Notes under the pieces: generated by a model
The model's input: the letters and a program-made list of their open reading frames with translations, nothing else
Databases searched by the model: none
What the model was told of the DNA's origin: nothing
Position numbers and translations under genes: made by a program
Source: DATDCV01 sp036524155
GTDB lineage: Bacteria; Verrucomicrobiota; Verrucomicrobiia; Limisphaerales; UBA8199
NCBI GenBank assembly: GCA_036524155.1
Contig: DATDCV010000670.1
Location: 1 to 9,603, forward strand
DNA length: 9,603 bases
Direction: 5' to 3'
Shown here: positions 7,101-9,603 of the stretch, one piece after another
Numbering within the stretch: the first letter of the stretch is position 1
Layout: each line of letters begins with the position of its first letter

Positions 7101-7289
7101 GCGTCGCTGCCGATCGCGCTGGGTTTCAGCGGCTGGGCGCGGCGCCAGTTGGGCCTCTCCGTCGTGGGGGGCTTGCTGGTGTCGCAACTGATCACGCTTT
7201 ACCTGACGCCGGTTTTTTATCTCTACATGGACGGGCTGCAGCAGCGGGTCGCGCGGTGGACCGGGCGAGGCGGCATGCTCAGGGGATGA
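4182..7289 (+). CDS. RND efflux transporter, inner-membrane pump subunit (HAE-1 family, MdtB/MdtC-like)
   Basis: The 1035-residue protein is full length for a proton-driven RND pump. It starts with the classic N-terminus 'MSISEPFIRRPIATTLV' and TM1. The first periplasmic porter loop covers about 35-335. TM2-TM6 lie at about 337-490, with the TM4 proton-relay pair D405-D406 in 'SIGFVVDDAIVMLENI'. TM7 is at about 533-553, the second porter/docking loop at about 554-860 (with a Gly/Ser-rich stretch at 604-614), and TM8-TM12 at about 862-1017. TM10 has the relay Lys in 'LIGIVKKNAIM' (K929 aligns with the AcrB lysine) and TM11 has 'RFRPIMMTTMAAL'. Transport is from inner membrane/periplasm through the adaptor to a TolC-like channel, which is not encoded here. 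The closest type by motif is the MdtB/MdtC/multidrug branch, but the substrate cannot be told. The start has no Shine-Dalgarno and is probably coupled to the adaptor gene. Its last 11 bp overlap the convergent gene. Confidence 0.96.
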   Translation: MSISEPFIRRPIATTLVMSGILLFGVMAYRTLPVSDLPNVDFPTVVVSASLPGANPETMASAVATPLERQFSSIDGLDSMTSVSSLGSSQITLQFSLRRKINDVPPDILAAITQATPLLPPGMPQPPTFRKVNPADAPILFIALTSSVLPMWTLSNYGEVLMAQRISMVNGVAQVSVFGSQHYAVHVQVNPDALASRGIGIDEVQQAVRGANVNLPVGTVYGKERSFTIQASGQLLQAAPYEDIIVAYRNGAPVRLRDIGRAIDSVEDERTASWYNDATHHDRSIILAVQRQPGANTVEVCDAIKKLLPTFQSYLPPSVELHTVYDRSVTIHDSVRDVQFTLMLSLALVIMVIFLFLRNLSATVIPSLALPLSVVGTFAFMYLLEFSLDNLSLLALTLSIGFVVDDAIVMLENIVRHMEMGEKPFEAALKGARQIGFTILSMTLSLAAVFIPVLFMGGIIGRLFREFSVTIVCSILISGFVSLTLTPMLCSKFLRPHGEERHGRLFKASERFFDSMLSFYRTTLRWVLAHRRTVMLVNLSILLVTGALFVVVPKGFLPDEDTSQIFTITETPQGTAFPELLKRQNVIVEMARQDPNVEAFFSSAGGGGSSSLGGQNFGRMFFHLKPADKRKLDVYGVMQELRRKFAAVPGISVFMQNPPIIRIGGQLTKSLYQLALQSPDLDELYRAAPVLESKLRALPELQDVTTDLQIRNPEVNFEIDRDKAAAKGVTPGQIETALSQGFGPLWISTIYAPNDQYKVLLELAPNYQMDPATISKLYVKSSTGNLVRLDTIGRLTEDVGPQSISHLGQLPAVTVSFNLRPGVALGDAVDRARQVAHEVLPPTVTTSFQGTAQAFQSSLAGMGLLLVLAIVFIYIVLGILYESFVHPLTILSGLPSAGLGALLTAVIFRNDLNVYTFVGLILLIGIVKKNAIMQIDFALDAQRKAGKSPADAIFDGCVVRFRPIMMTTMAALMASLPIALGFSGWARRQLGLSVVGGLLVSQLITLYLTPVFYLYMDGLQQRVARWTGRGGMLRG

Positions 7290-9504
7290 GGGCGCGGTAG
7301 AAGCGGTAAGGGAAATTGGTGGCTTGCGGGTCGGTAAAGCGGACGGACGGGTTGGTGTAGGGCAGGTCGGCAAGGGGGAACCAGGTCAGGAGATTGGTGC
7401 TGGCCTCGAGGCGGTAGAGCCAGCCGGTGTCGCCGGAAAGGGTAAACTGGAAAACGCCGTTGGCGAGAAGCGCGGGCGAGGAAAGCGCGGGTTGGGCAGA
7501 GATTGGCACCACCTTAAGCGTGGCGGTACGGCTCGAGACAGACCCGGCGGCATTGGTGACGAGGACGTCATAGGGACCGGCATTGGATTGATCGATATTG
7601 GTCAGAACAAGAGCGGGAGAGGTGCTCCCGGGCAAGTTAGTTCCAGAGAAACGCCATTGAAACGCAGGCGCGGGCACGCCGACGGCCGCGACGTTGAGCT
7701 GTACCGTCGAGCCAGCGAGGGCGGTCCGGTCCTGGGGCTGAACAGTGATCAGGGGGGAGGATTTCCAGGAGAACCTGGCCACGGCACCTACGGTGTTCTC
7801 GTAATACTCGACCCGGATGCGGTGGCGCCCGGCCGCAAGAGAGCGGGAGAAACTGTAGGTGGTTGGGGCCTGGTCGAACCATTGGTTCAAGACGAGCGCA
7901 TCGTCCAGGTAAATCCGCATGCCATCGTCGGTGATGGCGGTAAAGGTGTGGGTGCCCTGAGGCAAGTCCCAATCGCCGGTCCAGCGGGCGCTGAAGTTGT
8001 CGCCGCCGATGGCAGGGTCGGGAGAGCCATCCTGATAATCATTGTTGATGGCGAGTTCTGTGCGGCTGAGCATGTAGCCCGCCAGGTTTTTGGTGCTGTA
8101 GTAGTCGGCGCGCCAGGCATTGAGGGGGACGTCGGAGGGCGGGGGTTGATCAGCCCAGGCTAGGTTCAGGGAGGCGGGGCCGGAAATGTGCCGGTAGCGG
8201 ACCTCGACACGGTGAAGAGAGCCGTTGGGAGTGCTCTGGCCGGGGTTAACGAAAGGGGACGAAGCTGAAGTATAAAGAACGGGGGACCAGGTTTGCAGCA
8301 GGGAGTTGGTCCACTGGTCAACGAGGAGGCGGCCATCGATCCAGAGGCGGAAGCCGCCATCGACGGTGATGGTGAAGTTTTTCCAGCCTTCGGTAAAGGG
8401 CACCCTGCCCTGCCAATAGACGCTGTAGTTGGTGGAGTCAACCCCGGGGATCGGTGATCCGTCGGGACAACTGAAGACGAGACCGTTGCTATTGCCTTCG
8501 GTGCGTTGAGCGGCAAAAGAATCAAAAGTGGTGCCGTTGAAATAGTTCCCGAGCCAGGCATTGGGAGGGACGGTGGTGGGGTTGTCCCGCAGATCAATTT
8601 CGCGGATGCAATAGCCGTCCGCGGCCTGTTTTTGGGCACCGGCATTGAGCCAGTTTTGGATGTTGAAGTCAGTGACTTCCTGGAAGAGGAAGTAAAGCTG
8701 CCCGCGGTAGCGGACCTTCAAGATAATGTCCGGGCAGGACCCGCCAAAGGTGGAGGTGGTCCCGAAGGGATTGCGGCCCAGGTGAATCATGCCGGCAGGG
8801 TCGGTGCTGAAGGTGCCATCGGGGACATCGTCGAAGAGCTTCGAGTAGAAATTGCCGGTCGCACGGTAGAGATACACATCCGCGCCCGCGAGAGGAACGC
8901 CGTTTTGATCGACGAACTGGACGTGATTGGAAAGAGGCAAATCGTTGAGGAAGGCCCCGAGGTCGGGCGGGGCATTTTGGTTGCCACGACCCCGGCGATG
9001 ATGTTTCCAGTTCCAGGCGCCGACACTGTAACCGTCAAACACGGGGGCGCCGGCACCCATGATATCCCGCCACTTGTTGTAATAGACGACGTCCCAGGCG
9101 ATGAAAGGCATGTAACTGCTGCCGGGGACAGGGGAACCGAAGTCATCGGTGAGCTGGACGTTTTGGGAGCTGGCGTTGTGATTCTCGTCAAGGGCGTAGA
9201 GGTCGACGTTATAGCGAGCGTGATTCATTTCGTGGATGCTGCCGAAGTCGATGTAGAAAGGGCCGTTCCAGCGGAAGCCATAAAACTCACCGGGGTTAAC
9301 AGCATTGGGGTCCCAAGGGTAGCCCCACATCACGTCCACGGTGCGGTCGCGGGAATCGGGATTATTGCCGGAAAGGCCGCCGGCCAGAGGCAACGCGCCG
9401 TCGGGCACGACGACGAGCTTGTCGAGGGCGAGCCAGTCGAGAAAGCCGCGGGGCGCCCACGGGAAGGCGGGTTTGTGCATGAGCCAGTTCCAGCGGTCAA
9501 CCAT
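7279..9504 (-). CDS. Extracellular multidomain protein: metzincin-like zinc-motif region, two PA14 modules, Ig-like module, Verrucomicrobia-type C-terminal module
   Basis: The visible 741 residues show, in order: an N-terminal region with H91-E-M-N-H95 and D101 (HExxHxxxxxD spacing) and, 46 residues further on, 'DIMG' (147-150), a Met-turn candidate; a carboxypeptidase-regulatory/beta-sandwich-like segment at about 193-245 ('VQFVDQNGVPLAGADVYLY'); PA14 module 1 at about 315-450 ('WLGNYFNG' to 'SLNLAWA', with 'ITVDGGFRLWIDGRLLVDQW'); PA14 module 2 at about 463-581 ('WRADYYS', 'AITDDGMRIYLDDALVLNQW', 'HRIRVEYYEN'); an Ig-like domain at about 584-665 ('ITVQPQDRTALAGSTVQLNV', 'FQWRFSG'); and a C-terminal module at about 684-741 ('YRLEASTNLLTW', 'FPYRFYRALIP') typical of Verrucomicrobia. 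It is probably a secreted metallopeptidase or surface protein. No signal peptide follows ATG 9504, and coding-like sequence precedes it in frame, so the true N-terminus lies further right. It converges on the RND gene. Confidence 0.85.
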   Translation of the reverse strand: MVDRWNWLMHKPAFPWAPRGFLDWLALDKLVVVPDGALPLAGGLSGNNPDSRDRTVDVMWGYPWDPNAVNPGEFYGFRWNGPFYIDFGSIHEMNHARYNVDLYALDENHNASSQNVQLTDDFGSPVPGSSYMPFIAWDVVYYNKWRDIMGAGAPVFDGYSVGAWNWKHHRRGRGNQNAPPDLGAFLNDLPLSNHVQFVDQNGVPLAGADVYLYRATGNFYSKLFDDVPDGTFSTDPAGMIHLGRNPFGTTSTFGGSCPDIILKVRYRGQLYFLFQEVTDFNIQNWLNAGAQKQAADGYCIREIDLRDNPTTVPPNAWLGNYFNGTTFDSFAAQRTEGNSNGLVFSCPDGSPIPGVDSTNYSVYWQGRVPFTEGWKNFTITVDGGFRLWIDGRLLVDQWTNSLLQTWSPVLYTSASSPFVNPGQSTPNGSLHRVEVRYRHISGPASLNLAWADQPPPSDVPLNAWRADYYSTKNLAGYMLSRTELAINNDYQDGSPDPAIGGDNFSARWTGDWDLPQGTHTFTAITDDGMRIYLDDALVLNQWFDQAPTTYSFSRSLAAGRHRIRVEYYENTVGAVARFSWKSSPLITVQPQDRTALAGSTVQLNVAAVGVPAPAFQWRFSGTNLPGSTSPALVLTNIDQSNAGPYDVLVTNAAGSVSSRTATLKVVPISAQPALSSPALLANGVFQFTLSGDTGWLYRLEASTNLLTWFPLADLPYTNPSVRFTDPQATNFPYRFYRALIP

Positions 9505-9603
9505 GCGTTGGCCCCAATCTTCGAAGCTGTTAGCGCCGTCATTCAGGCTGAGCTGCTTTTAGTGAAACCAGGAATAGAGGATTTGCTCAATCCATAAGCC
9601 GAC
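9505..9603 (-). other. In-frame coding-like sequence upstream of the annotated start, interrupted by TAA
   Basis: Upstream of ATG 9504 the same minus-strand frame continues for 18 codons (KQLSLNDGANSFEDWGQR) back to a TAA at 9559-9561. Beyond the TAA it reads 'GLWIEQILYSWFH' up to the window edge. Both sides look like protein and join smoothly with 'MVDRWNWLMHKPAF'. Changing the TAA to CAA (Gln) would restore one frame. A neighbouring frame also reads plausibly (SAYGLSKSSIPGFTKSSSA, ending in TGA), so a separate upstream gene ending here, or a frameshift, cannot be excluded. No signal peptide is present within the window. Confidence 0.4.

Noticed and set aside
1347..7289. Genome-wide reassignment of TGA to Trp or another amino acid
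   Set aside because: The transporter (1035 codons) has no internal TGA and uses TGG throughout. The adaptor, the transporter and the 'FYRALIP' protein all end at TGA at the places expected for their families, and the transporter's classic N-terminus begins right after the adaptor's TGA.
8506..9597. Plus-strand open frame (363 codons) opposite the metallopeptidase-like PA14 gene
   Set aside because: Its Val/Gly/Glu-rich translation lacks any domain, and the minus strand carries well-formed PA14 modules and the zinc motif.

Overview
This window looks like chromosomal DNA from a GC-rich member of the Verrucomicrobiota, most likely the Limisphaerales/Pedosphaera side of the phylum. The main evidence is two secreted-type proteins built from PA14 and Ig-like modules. 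One of them ends in the 'YRLEASTNLLTW ... FPYRFYRALIP' type of C-terminal module that is characteristic of these bacteria. Shine-Dalgarno sequences are weak and GC3 is high in all genes. I found no tRNA, rRNA, insertion sequence or CRISPR array.

Layout from left to right. (1) Positions 1-803, minus strand: the N-terminal part of a secreted PA14 + Ig-like protein, cut by the left edge. (2) Positions 804-1169: a gene-free stretch with five tandem 10-bp units sharing GTGCAAC (931-980). (3) Positions 1347-2747, minus strand: a class I (all-alpha) isoprenoid-enzyme-like protein with two Asp-rich motifs. Its reading frame continues past the annotated TGA for 58 more coding-like codons, to a TAA at 1170-1172. 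(4) Positions 2748-3044: a divergent intergenic region with a plausible sigma70-type promoter facing right. (5) Positions 3045-4163 and 4182-7289, plus strand: a two-gene operon for a tripartite RND pump, made of a lipoprotein-type periplasmic adaptor and an HAE-1/MdtB-MdtC-like inner-membrane transporter. No outer-membrane factor is present. (6) Positions 7279-9504, minus strand: a large extracellular protein with a metzincin-like zinc motif (HExxHxxxxxD plus a DIMG Met-turn candidate), two PA14 modules, an Ig-like module and the C-terminal module. It converges on the RND gene and overlaps it by 11 bp.

How the genes may work together. The adaptor and transporter certainly form one export system. 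Its substrate is not revealed by sequence. The isoprenoid-type enzyme is divergently placed and shares the intergenic region with the pump, so a biosynthesis/export pairing is possible but unproven. The two PA14 proteins look like separate surface or secreted proteins of a kind that is abundant in this lineage.

The most unusual observation is that three reading frames are interrupted by a stop flanked on both sides by protein-like sequence: a TGA at 1347-1349, a TGA at 3027-3029 and a TAA at 9559-9561. Each is one transition away from a sense codon (TGG or CAA). Genome-wide UGA reassignment can be excluded, because three other genes end convincingly at TGA. Gene decay, read-through, wrong start choice or assembly error all remain possible.
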